Source: Phlebopus portentosus
Taxonomy: Eukaryota > Basidiomycota > Agaricomycetes > Boletales > Boletinellaceae
Length of the DNA: 64,000 nucleotides
Reading direction: 5' to 3'
Assembly: GCA_037892935.1 (NCBI GenBank)
Contig: JAYXKI010000003.1
Coordinates: 2,108,001 to 2,172,000, forward strand
Each line of letters begins with the position of its first letter. Position 1 is the stretch's first letter. The notes beneath the pieces were generated by a model, which worked only from the letters and a program-made list of their open reading frames with translations, was not told where the DNA came from and made no database searches. A program made the translations under genes and the position numbers. Below, piece by piece: positions 1 through 11,620 of the stretch.

Positions 1-3000
1 AGCCCAAAACTTCGTGATATTGTACAGTCAGTAAGCCGGACTTCGTTAGAGTTATAAGAATGCCCACTCACAAAGTTAAACTTGACACGCCTAAAGACCT
101 TGCGTGAAAGGTCTGTCAGAGTCAGAAGGCTTCGCAGGTCGGACTTGATCAGGATAAAGGAAGCGCTCGAGATGGCCACATCGCTGCCGGAGCCAATAGC
201 AACGCTCACGTCCGCAGCGGACAACGCCTTGATACATAGATAAGTTGAGTTGACGTTTCCAAATCGTCGCAGAAAAGGTACGTACAGGTGCATCATTGAT
301 TCCGTCTCCGACCATCGCTACAACGCATCTTTCGTTCAGACGCTTCATGCCAAGAGCTCGCTTCCATTTCGCAAGGTCTCGTTTCTTTCCAACTTGCTGG
401 AGATAGTTAATCTTTTCTGCTTTTTGCTGGGGAAGCACGCCCGCGATAACGTTCATTTCTGGAATCCCGGCAGTCTTTGCGACCGCCTTCGCGGTTCTCG
501 GGTTATCACCGGAGATCATCCAAGTGGATAGGCCTTGCCTTTGTAAGGCTTTCACGACGCTGTGTGCTTCCTGGCGAAGCCGATCTGCAGCCGCAAAGAT
601 TGCAACGATTACGAACTGGTCCGAAGGCTTGTCTCGAATGGCGAGGACAATCACGCTTTTGCCCTCTGATTGCCATTCATGAAGCAAGCTCTGCTGGGAG
701 GCGCTAAAGCTTGCACCGTGTTCCTCAATCCAATGCTCATTGCCGATGATTGCGTCGCATGCTGGTGTGGTAAAACTTCCTTTCAGTCCTCGTCCTGGAA
801 TCTCCTCAATGGAACCAGCGCTAGTTGCAGCTAACTTCACATCATTCTGTGCCTCGCAGTACCTAAGCATTGCCGTAGCTAGAGGATGAAAGCTGGCTGA
901 TTCAAGAGCATGGGCGATGCTCAAAACTGAGTCCTGATTCCAGGGTGAGGCATCCCTTGCCAACTCCACATCCGTTACTTGTGGCTCACCACCTTCCGTC
1001 AATGTTCCCGTCTTGTCGAAGACAACGATATCGAGCTGTGCAGCTTCTTGAAATGCTTCCCCTCCACCACGGACGAGGATTCCGAATTTCGCGGCAAGAC
1101 CGGAACCAACGAGCAGGGCAGTCGGAGCTGCCAGGCCGATTCCGCATGGGCAAGCGATAACAAAGACAGCGATCGCGAATTCAAGAGCCCAAACAGCTAA
1201 CCTAGCGTCAGTGATATGGAAGATATGAGCAAGCTAAGATAACTTACCCCAACCTCCTATGGGAGTATCAAGATAGGAAAGCGGAAGCGCGCCACTAACA
1301 CCCAGTGCGAGCCAAATGACAAATGTCAGGATTGCTAGAAGAGTGATCACCGGAACAAAATAGCCAGTAAGAACGTCGGCAAGTTTTTCGATGGGAGCGC
1401 GTTTGGTCTGGCCCTCCCGTACAACCTTGACGATCTGATCAAGCCTTTCAAAATCATTCTTTGTCAGTACAACACGTTACCAATGCTTATGGATTGCGTA
1501 CATCGTATCGCCTCCAAGCATCGTGACCTGCACTTCTACAGCTTTACCTCTGTTGATTGTGCCTACAAAGACTTGATCGCCATGGTCTTTCTTTATCGGC
1601 TTGCTCTCCCCAGTGAGCGAACTCTCGTCAAATTGACTTCCTTCCCTTGAAATTATTATACCATCCGTGGGCGGAGTTGCGCCGTGCGGAACACGGACGA
1701 CATCGCCGACTTCTAGAAGGTCGACTTCGACTTTCTGGATTCTCGCACCTAGCTTCTCGCTATGCAAATCTTCGTCCGTGGCCTTCTCAAGATCTGAACC
1801 ATCGGGTTGGCATGTTTTTGATAGTTCTGTGCTGTTTGGTACGAATAGTAATGCCTCCGTAGGTCGCAATTTACCGAGGGCACTGACTGCATCAGCAGTA
1901 CGAACCTTGCTGTATGCCTCAAGATACCTCCCAGCAAGAAGAAACATCGTAAGGAAAACGACGGAGTCGAAATAGGTCTCGTCATCTCCTCCACCATTTT
2001 CGTCGGGTTCTTGGGCTGATGCGAGTGCAAGTAGAGCAATGGATGCAAAATACGCGATAGACACTCCGAGTGATACGAGAAGACTCATACTCCCAAAGCG
2101 TATAAATCTTCGCCACACCGGGGTCTTGCTTCCTCGTCTCCAGAGCCCATAAATTTCTTTGATGCTACGCCGATGGAATTGGCCTGCACTGAAGAACATG
2201 ACAGGCGTGGCGAGGAAGAAGAGTGCCCATTGAACACGACTGGTATTGCCAGTCCACATTGGCTCCATAAACCACATTCGAGTATGGTTTGATGCCGGAA
2301 CAAGAGTCATGTACACGATCCCGATGATAAACGTCGGAATGGCGACAATGAATGCGAAGACAAGCCGAGTAAGAAGCATGTGCTGCTCGTGTGCATGCAT
2401 CATACGTGCCCGCTCTTCGAGAGAAAGAGGCTTCTGAATGCTAACGTCAAATGGTGGCGATTTGGCCGAAGCAATGGTGTTAACAATGTGCCGAATCGTG
2501 AGATCAGGCGGAGATGGGTCGTAGGTCAGTCGTATAACAGGACATGGGTCAGTATAGGACTGTAGGGGCTGTTCAACGGTGATCCTGTCGCCGAAGATTT
2601 CAAGCGCCTTCATTATTTTTTCTGGACAATGCCTAATCAACAATTAGATCGATCCAACTAGCTATAGATGTCAGATACGTACCGACAGAACATACCTCCC
2701 ACTATCAAGGAGATTGTTCGAGGACCCCTCGTTCTTACATCCGAGTCTTGGTATAAAGGTACAATAGAAATTAGTTCAGCTTCATAGCCTCCGTCCTCGA
2801 TCGCATTGACGACTGCTTTAACGAGGTCCTTGCTTTCAAAAGTTGCAGTAGCAGATTTTCCTACAAGATTCACGGCTACTTCGGAGACTCCTTGCACCTC
2901 GGAGGCAGCATTCGTCACGTTCCCTACGCAAGATGCACAAGTCATACCTCCTATGGAAAAAGTGGCACGGTATGGTCCATTCTCGTTTGATAAAGCATTT

Positions 3001-3824
3001 CTACGGTGATCAACCTGTGGTACTTGAAGCGAATCGGCGTTGACCAGCTCGCAGCTGTAACCTCCGTCCTCGATTGCCTTGACTACGGATTCGGCAAGCT
3101 CCTTTCTCTCTAGCTTCGCAGTTGCAGAATGAGCGATTAGGTTTACTGCCACGTCGGAGACTCCCGGAATTTCCGAGGCTGCTCGTGTAACATTCGCCAC
3201 ACAGGACGCGCAGGTCATTCCACCGACAGAAAATGTCGCAATAACGGGCACTGACTCCCAGTTATTTCCTTTCTTCTCTAGACCATCCCTCTCATCTTGA
3301 TTAGCGTGATTCAAATCAAGGGAATTGATATATGAGGTAATACTTGGATTTTCCTTTGGAAGCAAGTTTACGTATCCGGGCGTTTCGCAGACGCCGTGGT
3401 CTCCAGCTTCCTGCTGGCAGAGGAGGCATTGCTCGGTGTGTTTCTGTCTCTTTCTCGAAATCACGTCGGAGAAATGTGAAGATGATCTGCCAATGCGATA
3501 ACTCCTCAGTTCGGGCGTGGAGACCAGGTCAAAGCCTGCCTCGTCGAGTGCGAGCTGAATAGTATCCGCTGAAAGTGTCTGGTCGTGTTCAACCGAGACT
3601 GTCTGGGACACGATCGAGGTGCTTATCGAGGTAGGCGGTGGTGACAGCGCAAGCAGCGTGTCACGTATGGTATTCACACAGCTGTGGAGGATAAGGGAAG
3701 GGAAGGGATCCGATCCGAGTCAGTGATGTGGCACACGAGGACCAGAGACTTGTCGAACGTACCTGCTGCAGTGCAAGTTAGATATGAGAATTGTAGTTTT
3801 GACAGCAGTCATTTGGATATCCAT
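1..3824 (-). CDS. CCC2: Copper-transporting P1B-type ATPase (CCC2/ATP7 type), 3' end outside window
   Basis: Pumps Cu(I) across a membrane at the cost of ATP, in fungi usually into the Golgi to load multicopper oxidases. Exons deduced: 3763-3824, 2683-3681, 1502-2632, 1248-1444, 286-1196, 72-227 and 1-9 (partial). Four heavy-metal-binding domains come first: one with HCSSC formed across the first intron, two with GGMTCASCV, and a fourth with GGMFCRHC formed across the second intron. Then come membrane segments, the TGES actuator motif, the CPC metal-binding helix, DKTGTLT phosphorylation site, an HP locus reading SFHPLA, and GDGINDAP completed by splicing out 228-285. The 1445-1501 intron restores GGDTMLDQIVK. 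Start taken at MDIQMT (3824); MTAVK at 3812 or an upstream in-frame Met at 3962 are alternatives. All ATPase motifs before the window edge are intact. Diverges from the SDR gene. Confidence 0.93.
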
Positions 3825-4537
3825 GTTGACTGAAGATTGCAGAGATATACAGGAGGGGTTTGGGAAGGTCGGCGATTTATAGTGAGTGAGACCTAGTGCC
3901 ACTAATCCATGACGAAGCATTCTTTCCCAGTGTGGCAGTGCAGTGTACAGAAAATGCCTCATTACTAATCACGAGTCATTTGTGCGCCGCCAATCATCTT
4001 CCGATTTTACTTCCGGCTGTCCTTATTTGTCCTGCAACGTTGCAGTCGCATCGGCGATTTCGCCGACTTCGAGCCTTTGTTAGTTCCGCCTTCGCCTCGT
4101 TTGGGCCGGCTCGCAAAGTCCCTTGAGCCGTATCCTCCAAAAAGCTTCTGTTGAATGCCATTTTCCATCAGGTTTTACGTACCCGTGATGCCTTGGGTCA
4201 CGAAAGGAAACCATAAGGGCCCGCAAAGGATGTCTCTGGGACCTCAGCCTTTCCCAGAGTGGTACGATCCGCGGCAACTCGCCTGAGGAGTCGCAAGTAG
4301 TCACCCTTATCATCATTGTCGACGTACCAACTCAACCTCTTTCTTCCACCGAACGAACACCCGAGGTTGATACTGCGTTGTTCAGTCACGGCTGCACTTA
4401 CTCTGCCGAACACCAAAATTATCTCTTGTAATCTTTCTCAAGCCGATGCCGGTTTGCCGTACAGCCACCGCGGTACGATTTCCCCGGCGACGCCATGCCG
4501 CTCATTCATGAGGACATCGTATTATCAACATTACACA
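3825..4537. other. Intergenic region between divergent CCC2 and SDR genes
   Basis: About 0.7 kb between two start codons on opposite strands, so it should hold both promoters. Only short overlapping open frames with no family resemblance are present. I see no clear TATA box or recognisable copper-response element. Confidence 0.5.
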
Positions 4538-5752
4538 ATGGCATCCACCACCACATCCGAGATAGGTGCGGCTGGCTCTTTCAAAGGAAGGATTGCTCTT
4601 ATCACCGGATGCACGTGGGTGAAACAACAGGCTGCGGTTTCAATGATTTGATAATAATCTCTTTTTTTAATTCGCAGCGGCGGGATAGGACGTGCTACCG
4701 CATCACGATTAGCTCGCTTGGGGTGCGACATCGCGGTGCACTACAATTCTGCCGAAGGGACTGCTGCAGAATTGATCGAAAAATTGAAATCGTATGGAGT
4801 TCGAGCGCAAGCATTCCGGGCGGACCTCTCCACATATGATGGAGTACGGAAGCTCCATGCGGCTGTCATCGAGTCCCTCGGGGCTCCAGATGTCCTCTTC
4901 AATAACGCGGGAGTAACGACAAAAATAATAGGCGCAGATGGGGACATTGAGAAGATCTCCCCAGAAGAGTTTGAGGCGACCTGGAGATCGAATACTGGAA
5001 CGCACTTTTTGGTGCGTTGCTGCTTAACCTTAGATGTTAAAAGATATGTGTATGTGAGCTGACGGTTTTACAGTTGACACAGTTGTGTGTTCCTCACATG
5101 GTCACAGAGAGATTTGGACGTATTGTATTTTGTTCTAGGTGGGCCATTTCCTGATTGCAGGAGATCATTTACCTGACCGCGATTAATTGGTTAGCATTGC
5201 AGCGGGCACAGGCGGTGTGATCGGTCCGCATTACGCTTCCTCTAAATCAGCAATGCATGGACTTCTCCATTGGATTGCTAACCGCTATGCTAAGGAAGGG
5301 ATTGTGAGTTGTTCTGTTTTGTGTGCCGCGGTTATGGATTGAGAGTGGGTCGTTGCAGACTTGCAATGCAGTTGCACCTGCATTAATTACTGGTCAGTTT
5401 TCCAGAACGAATGTATTTCATTCAGTAGTGACTGATCTTGTAAATACTTAATTCTCGCAGACACCAGCATGTTTGCAAATCCCAAGGAGGAACTGAAGGT
5501 CTGAGATTTCATCCTGGGCCTTCAAGCTGAGATTGAATATTTTGAATAATAATAATGCAGGCTCGCATACCGGTAGGAAGATTCGGAACGCCGGATGACA
5601 TCGCGTCGGTTGTGGAGCTGCTTGTTGCGAATAGTTACCTCACAAACAAGGCGAGTGAAGCATGAGTTCATCTGCGCCTCCAAGCATCCGGATGTTGACG
5701 TAAGAAGTAGATTATCGTTGCCGACGGAGGCTGGGCTCCGTCAGCTTTCTGA
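4538..5752 (+). CDS. Short-chain dehydrogenase/reductase (FabG / glucose-dehydrogenase-like SDR)
   Basis: NAD(P)-dependent oxidoreductase of the classical SDR family; substrate not predictable. Deduced exons: 4538-4614, 4678-5011, 5074-5138, 5195-5303, 5359-5392, 5461-5498, 5561-5650, 5711-5752. The Rossmann glycine motif TGCTGGIGRA is completed by the first splice. NNAG follows the fourth strand, the catalytic pair is in YASSK, and the C-terminus VADGGWAPSAF is typical of the family. The last intron (5651-5710) appears to use a GC donor (AAG|GCGAGT) rather than GT; without it the protein lacks the conserved end. Start is ATG 4538, the first in frame with the fold. Length (about 260 residues) is normal. 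Confidence 0.9.
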
Positions 5753-5952
5753 TTTTGCAGCAGAATAGCAATGAGAAATAGTGTAGACCTTACCAGATGA
5801 GAAGCTTGTTATGGATGCTGTCTGATGCGTGCTTGAACCCAACCGAATGAATCCACCTACATACATACATATCATAGTTACATTGCCTAAAGATGCTGTG
5901 CCCTAAAGCTTGACCTTTATACACAACACTCAACCGTGCTCAAGAAGAACGT

Positions 5953-5975
5953 TCTCTCTCTCTCTCTCTCTCTCT
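5953..5975 (+). repeat. (TC)n microsatellite just 5' of the NUDIX start codon
   Basis: A run of 11 TC dinucleotides ends two bases before the ATG at 5977. It lies in the expected 5' leader or core promoter. Pyrimidine tracts next to start sites are common in fungal promoters; the purity makes it a likely length-variable site. Confidence 0.9.
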
Positions 5976-5976
5976 A

Positions 5977-6585
5977 ATGGCTCAAGGGAAATGGCCTGTA
6001 ACGCAACTCGCGGCGCACGAATTCGTCAACTGCGCAGGAACGGTCCTATTTCGACCGCCAACAGAAAGCAATGCACTGCAAGTTTGCCTGCTCCATCATC
6101 TGACAAAGGACGAATGGCTGCTTCCGAAAGGTCGACAGGACCAGGGAGAGTCCCTTGCGCAGGCAGCGCTTCGCGAAACGTACGAAGAAACGAGCTACGC
6201 TTGCGATCTTCTTCCAGTCGATATGCGCACGCGTGCACCTGCGTCCGGCTCAGACATGAAGGATCGGCCGCATTTCGTCCGTGCTTGCACCGAGCCATTC
6301 ACCGTCTCAATACGCCACGTGTCTGAACGAGACTTGAAGTTCATCTGGTGGTTTATCTCGCGAACATCGCAGACTGGAGCCGAGAAGCGCAGTAGTACCC
6401 AAATGCTCAGCGAAAATTTCGAGTCGAAGTTCTGGTCGGTAGATGTTGATGTTGAGGACGAAGCAGCGTTGGAAGGGGCAGTATCGAGGCTATCGTACGC
6501 CAATGACAGACAAATCTTAACAATGGCGATTAAGCTTGTGTACAACACCTATCCGGGGTGGTTTACGAAGAAGAAACAAGGGTAG
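5977..6585 (+). CDS. NUDIX hydrolase (diphosphoinositol polyphosphate phosphohydrolase-like)
   Basis: Single-exon gene of 202 residues, unusual in this intron-rich window. The NUDIX box is visible at about residues 55-75: GRQDQGE, a seven-residue spacer, then RETYEET. This matches the metal-binding consensus GX5EX7REUXEEXGU except that Ser replaces the last Gly. LPKGR just before it is typical of NUDIX enzymes that act on diphosphoinositol polyphosphates or diadenosine polyphosphates, so hydrolysis of a nucleoside or inositol pyrophosphate is the best guess. A KCS1-type kinase, which makes inositol pyrophosphates, is encoded at 43.7-46.8 kb, but nothing in the sequence links the two. Confidence 0.85.
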   Translation: MAQGKWPVTQLAAHEFVNCAGTVLFRPPTESNALQVCLLHHLTKDEWLLPKGRQDQGESLAQAALRETYEETSYACDLLPVDMRTRAPASGSDMKDRPHFVRACTEPFTVSIRHVSERDLKFIWWFISRTSQTGAEKRSSTQMLSENFESKFWSVDVDVEDEAALEGAVSRLSYANDRQILTMAIKLVYNTYPGWFTKKKQG

Positions 6586-6799
6586 GAGGAATGAATCCAG
6601 AGTTACCCCTGCGGCTGAAGTTCTGCAATCTAGACTGTGGGTTGTTCTTTCTTTCAAAAGTGCCGACTAAGCCACTGACTTCCCTGACTTCCGTATCAGA
6701 CACTCCACTTTACCACGACAGTAATACAAATATCTCTCTAATACATCTCGCAATAATCCTGGTCAAGACGAGTGTGAGAGGCGGGTTAATTCGGCAATT

Positions 6800-7480
6800 T
6801 CAATGACGGGCGCGAGATTCGATGCTATACTTGACGACGCCTCCTGGTGTATGAAGGCTTAGCGGTACATAAGCCTCCGCTACGAGGTGTGATGGAGCAA
6901 GTTGCTCTTTGAGCTTGTTATCTCCGACACATGAAAACGATCTGCGAGTATTCTCTTCTCCGGTCTGCTGAGGATTCGAGGCAGCTGATTCCTTCCTGTT
7001 CTTCTGTGCGATCATCGCATCGTCAGACAGCTCGGCGGTCAAGTCTACATTCAGTTCATTAGGTACCTATCAGACTTCCTCCGCTTATTTAAACTGAGCC
7101 TCAGACGAAAGGCCAAGATAACTTAAGCTCGTTTGTGGACCAACCAGGTAACCCGCCTAAGTTCCTATCGAATTGTTGTTGATTCTCCGAGGGAAGACTG
7201 TCAGATGCTGGTGCTGCCTCCTGAACAATATGGCCTGCCCGACCGATCGTGGGATCGTTCCAATCGCTTCGATGTACTCTCTCCATCTGTCTCCATCGCC
7301 TATTCTGCAAATCGCATCTATCCTCCTCTATCTTGAGCTTCTCGTCACGTCACAAAGCATAATTTATCCAGATAGCAAAGCTTGAAGCTTGCGATCTGTC
7401 GGATCGAGTTTGAAAAGATCCGCGGAAGTATTTTCATGCTTCAATTTCTTTCTTCCTCCCGAGTCCGCCGAATCGCTCAT
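6800..7480 (-). pseudogene. Possible small minus-strand gene of unknown family, apparently frameshifted
   Basis: Three minus-strand segments look like one coding unit: 7480 down to about 7364 (MSDSADSGG...), about 7350-7160 (KLKIEEDRCDL...), and 7042-6800 (LTAELSDDAM... to VKYSIESRARH and stop). The second and third join well through an intron with donor G|GTTGGT and acceptor TGTAG|AC, giving GGLPDLTAELSDD. Between the first and second, the frame must move by one base twice within about 40 nt, and no GT-AG intron of usable size is available. So either the gene is decaying, or there are sequence errors, or the first segment does not belong. Charged, partly helical protein; no family recognised. 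Confidence 0.35.
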
Positions 7481-7570
7481 CAGGGATGAACGCCACTTGC
7501 TTCGCGCAGATTGTGGCGCCTTGGTTCTCCCTACTCTTCTAGTTGAGTCAATCAAAATGATAATGGGAAT

Positions 7571-7580
7571 GCCGTATATA
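7571..7580 (+). promoter_or_regulatory. TATA-box candidate for the FAD monooxygenase
   Basis: CGTATATAAGG about 130 bases before the ATG at 7708. Position fits a TATA element with a leader of about 100 nt. Weak evidence on its own. Confidence 0.35.
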
Positions 7581-7707
7581 AGGACTACCGTATGCCTGAT
7601 GTCGCGTTTTATCACGCCAATCCAGAACTCGGTGCTTTAAGCCTTTGTTTCGTCCCACACAAACGGTTCTGCTTCCGCACTGTCTGAGCTAGCTGAAGGT
7701 TCAAGAA

Positions 7708-9448
7708 ATGCCTTCCATATCGTGCCCATCTCAAGCCGAGTCTTCTCCGATTGACCTGATCATTGTCGGGTGCGGTTTTGCGGGACTTGCGTGTGCCATT
7801 GAATCCAGACGTAAAGGACATAATGTCATTTTGTTGGAGAAGCGTACGTCCGTAGAGAGTCTAGGTGAGTCCAATGCAATATGATACTATCGTCGATTCC
7901 TGACTTCTTGACGCAGGAGATGTAAGCGTCTGCATCCGCGTTCTCTGACCAAAGTCTCAGTTCTTTGATCCACAAGGTTATCTCGTTTGCGCCAAACACT
8001 GGTCGCTTGTTCGAAAAATGGGGTCTAGGGGAACAGTATGCTCCTTGTTATACGTTTTACGTTCTTCTACTCTAATCTTCTATGGCTAGATTGATGGAAG
8101 TGAACACTCAACATCCCCACATGACCCTGCATAACTGCTACGGGGAAATCATCAATGTCCAGCCGCTTCCGCAGAGTCTTTACGGATGCAATTCTTACAA
8201 CGGTCGCCGCGGAGAAATTCATCAGATCCTGCTGAAGTATGCAAAGAAGATCGGGGCAGATATTCGATTCAGCCAGGACGTCACTGGATACTGGGAGGAC
8301 GGTGAAAGGAACAAGGCTGGTGTTGTAGTGGATGGTCAAAGAATAGAAGCGGATGTTGTAGTTGCAGCAGATGGGGCAAGAAGCCGCGCTCGGAAGCTCG
8401 CCCTTGTCAGTAGTCTTTGTACTTCGAAGCTGCCAGTAAGGTTGCAACTCACAAATTTACCTTCAGGGGTGCGGAGACGACGCCAAACCTTCAGGTTATG
8501 CTGTCTATAGAGCTTGGTTCAACTCGAAAGAGCAGGGCATCGACAAAGACCCTCTTACGGATTTCTTTTACAAGGAAGGAGGCGATTTTCACGGATGGAT
8601 TGGTGACCCATTTCGGAACTCTAAGCTCTGCGTCAACGATTAACGCTTTTACATTAGGCAAGGATGTCCACATGCTGGCTATGTCATTCAAGAGCGGTGA
8701 TGAGTTTTGTTGGGTCTTGACGCATAGGTAAGCTTTATGATTGCGCTATCAAAACCGTGAGTTCGCTGACTGTAACGAAGAGACGATAATGACATCGAAG
8801 AATCCTGGTCCTTCCCTGGAAAGATCTCAGACGTCCTGTCCTGTGTTGAGGGTTGGGACCCACGCTGCCGCGCGATTATTGAAAAGGCTCCCTCATGCGT
8901 TGATTGGAAACTCGTTTATCGCGATCCAAGCCCAACATGGATCAGTTCTGGAGGAAGAGTAGTCGTTATTGGCGACGCTGCGCATCCTTTCTTGCCGTTG
9001 GTCATCCAGAGTTAGTTCAATGCGTATATTGACAATTCATCCAGAACCAGCATCCAAGGAGCGTCTCAGGGCGTTGAGGATGGCGTCGCTCTTGCTACCG
9101 TCCTGAAACGTGCAGGGAAAAAGAATGTTCCGTTGGGACTGCAAGTATTTGAGCACATCAGGTAGGAAATCCCAATCGCATTATATTCTCTTACCAACGA
9201 GATCTTGTAGATACGATCGCGTCCGACGGGCTCAGCAGCAAGGGATCTCAACCCGCGACAAACTACACAAGAGTCCCGATGCACGAGCTGAAGATGAAGA
9301 AGTCTCACTGCCGTTTCCTGAGTGGCTTCTCAATTTTGACGCAGAACAGAACGCAAATGATTTGTATGAGGTAGTGAAGGCGTATATTCTGACCGAGGGA
9401 TACAAGCGACCCTCAGAACTAATTATACCCTGCTGCAGGAGCGTCTAA
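7708..9448 (+). CDS. FAD-dependent monooxygenase (salicylate hydroxylase-like)
   Basis: Group A flavoprotein monooxygenase that would hydroxylate a small, probably aromatic, substrate with NAD(P)H and O2. Deduced exons: 7708-7864, 7917-7921, 7977-8035, 8090-8405, 8467-8602, 8658-8727, 8781-8996, 9045-9161, 9211-9448. Motifs in order: FAD dinucleotide motif VGCGFAGLACA near residue 20, GDVISFAPN joined through a 5-nt exon, RRGEIHQ, the DG motif VVAADGARS, and the second FAD motif VVIGDAAHPFLP completed by splicing into TSIQGASQGVED. All landmarks survive once introns are removed, so the gene looks functional. It converges on an aldehyde dehydrogenase with 112 bases between stop codons. Substrate unknown. 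Confidence 0.88.
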
Positions 9449-9560
9449 AAGCTGCTATGGACCTGAAGTTTTGCTGACCCGTCCACCATATCATGGATAT
9501 ATAGACTCAATAGGCACATGCGAATAATATGATCATCACATATTTATGCGTGAAGTCTTC

Positions 9561-11620
9561 TCATCCGTATCGTTTGGAGCTTGGCTCTTCGGCAAACCAG
9601 TCACCTGCCACTCTGGACTCCTCGTTGCTAGCAATGTTGACTATGATCGATTTGCTTTGGGTGTCTTTAAACAAGCGGTTGATTCGGAATGATCCCAGGG
9701 GTAAAGTGAAAGTACTGACAGGATTCATATGCCTCGAGACCGTTCTCTCGTCCCATGCCACTTTGTTTCATCCCGCCCCTATGGAAAATAATCGGTCACT
9801 TTCTCCATTGTCAATGAGCAAGAATTTGTCGCACCACGGAGAGCTGGGGTCATTCCTGTGGTGTGTGTTCACCCATACAAGACCCGCTTCGATCTCTTCC
9901 GCTACACGATGCGCTCTGGACAAATCTGACGTCCAGATACCCGCTCCAAGGCCGTATTTACTATCATTCGCTAATTTGATAGCTTCTTCTTCTGACTGAA
10001 GATAGGATCCCATGTAAGAAGATGGTTTGATTAGGGTCGGAAAAGACGAACCGAAAATTTCTTGACGACAATGACGGGTCCAAAGACTTCCTCCTGCCAA
10101 AGTTCGTCCGTGGTCTCGATGTCGGTGATAATTGTCGGTGCAAAGAAACTGCCTTTTGACAGATCGAAGTTATCTAGCGGCGATAGTCCATGCATTTGTT
10201 CTCCTCCGAGCAGAATAGTTCCTGATGAGCGTTTGACCATATCAGAAATCCTTTGGAGGTGGCGAGATGAAATGACAGAACCCATACTCGATTTCGGGTT
10301 GAGCGCTGATGAAATCAGTCAGATCTTTGTTCAATCATGCCCGAGGGATTACATACGGTTGCCTATCCTTCGGTTTATAGACTTTGTCTTCTCCAAAAGA
10401 GCCGACAAGAATTTGTCATATATTTTGTCGTGGACAATTATTCGAGCACCTGTGACACACGTCTGACCGGAAGCTATGAAGGCAGCGAACGCTGTCCCGT
10501 TAACGGCGATCTCTAAGTCCGCATCATCGAAGACGATAATCGGAGCCTGAAGACGTCGTTAGGAAAACGAAGATAGTTGTTTGGGGCAGACCATACTTTT
10601 CCGCCAAGTTCTGCGGTATAGTAGGCGAGATTCGAAGAGACTACACTCCCGAGCTCGCGTCCCGTCTTAGTACCGGCCTGATCAATACCATTCAGTAAGA
10701 GTAAGACAAAAATGTTTGCTGCTTACTGTTATGTCAACCTTAGATACCATGGAGTTCGAGCATAAAGCCGTCCCAGTAGTGTGCCCGTATCCGGGTAGAA
10801 CACTGAGAACGCCATCAGGTACTGTGATACGATCCATGAGAACGGGTATGAGCAACGAAGTAGCAGTTCATACGTCCGGCATCGCTCGCCAACTGAGCAA
10901 ACTCCAGGACAGAGATAGGAGCCAGCTATTAAAAAGTGCAAGTCAGCGCCGTTCATAAAGGATAAAAGTGAGCGCTACCTCCGACGGTTTTATGACCACA
11001 CTGTTGCCTGCAGCAAGCGCGGGCGCAATCTTCTTGACTGCAATCAGTAGAGGGTGGTTGAATGGCTGCAGCAGTATTCAGTAAGTACGTCTACAATGCC
11101 AATCGAGGTAATGTACAGTGATTTGTGCAATCACTCCCAGAGGTATGCGAGTAACGTAATTCAACAGTTTCCCTCGTGTTGGCGCTAGAAAGTCTTGTCG
11201 CGTTCTTAGCAATGCGGCATAATAGTCACTAGAAAAACCTTTGAATCAGCCGATCCAAATGATTAGCATCGATGAATTAAGAAAGGAACGAACAGCCATT
11301 CGGGAAGTCGACCAACTTGTGCCGTCATTTCTCGGATAGCGCGTCCTGTCTGGAGGGATTCAAGGTAAACGAAATCGGACATATGAGTCTCAAGCGAGCG
11401 CGCGAGACGCGAAAGAAGTATTGAACGGTCATGCGCAGACTTGCGAGACCAGACGCCAGATGTGAAGGTTTCATGGGCGTTTTGGACTGCATAATCAACG
11501 ACTTCCTTTGAGCTCGAAGCAATTCTGCAGAGATTGCCAAATGTCAATTTCAAAGCGCAGAATAATGTGAAAGTCATACGTGCAGATTTCATCTCCATTT
11601 GCCGGATTCTTGACAGTTAT
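9561..11620 (-). CDS. Aldehyde dehydrogenase (ALDH superfamily), N-terminal exon not found
   Basis: Oxidises an aldehyde to the acid with NAD(P)+. Many exons with introns of about 45-70 nt join cleanly from [10 protein letters not shown] to the stop at 9561. Visible landmarks: [21 protein letters not shown], the cofactor lysine in VVIKPSE, the catalytic Glu in ELGGK, the catalytic Cys in [25 protein letters not shown], and [15 protein letters not shown] made by splicing. All catalytic residues are intact. Upstream of about 11620 I cannot find the usual N-terminal 20-50 residues or a good start: in-frame stops lie near 11637 and 11675. The gene is either truncated at its 5' end or has a small first exon I missed. 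Members of this group include salicylaldehyde and betaine-aldehyde dehydrogenases. Confidence 0.82.

Noticed and set aside
1462..1483. A 22-nt intron in CCC2 (GTAACG...CAAAG)
   Set aside because: Too short to splice. A 57-nt intron at 1445-1501 with a TACTGAC branch site restores the family sequence GGDTML-DQIVK.
7340..7375. Reading the stops in the 6.8-7.5 kb gene as recoded codons
   Set aside because: Recoding a stop would not fix the two frame changes; decay or sequence error is simpler.
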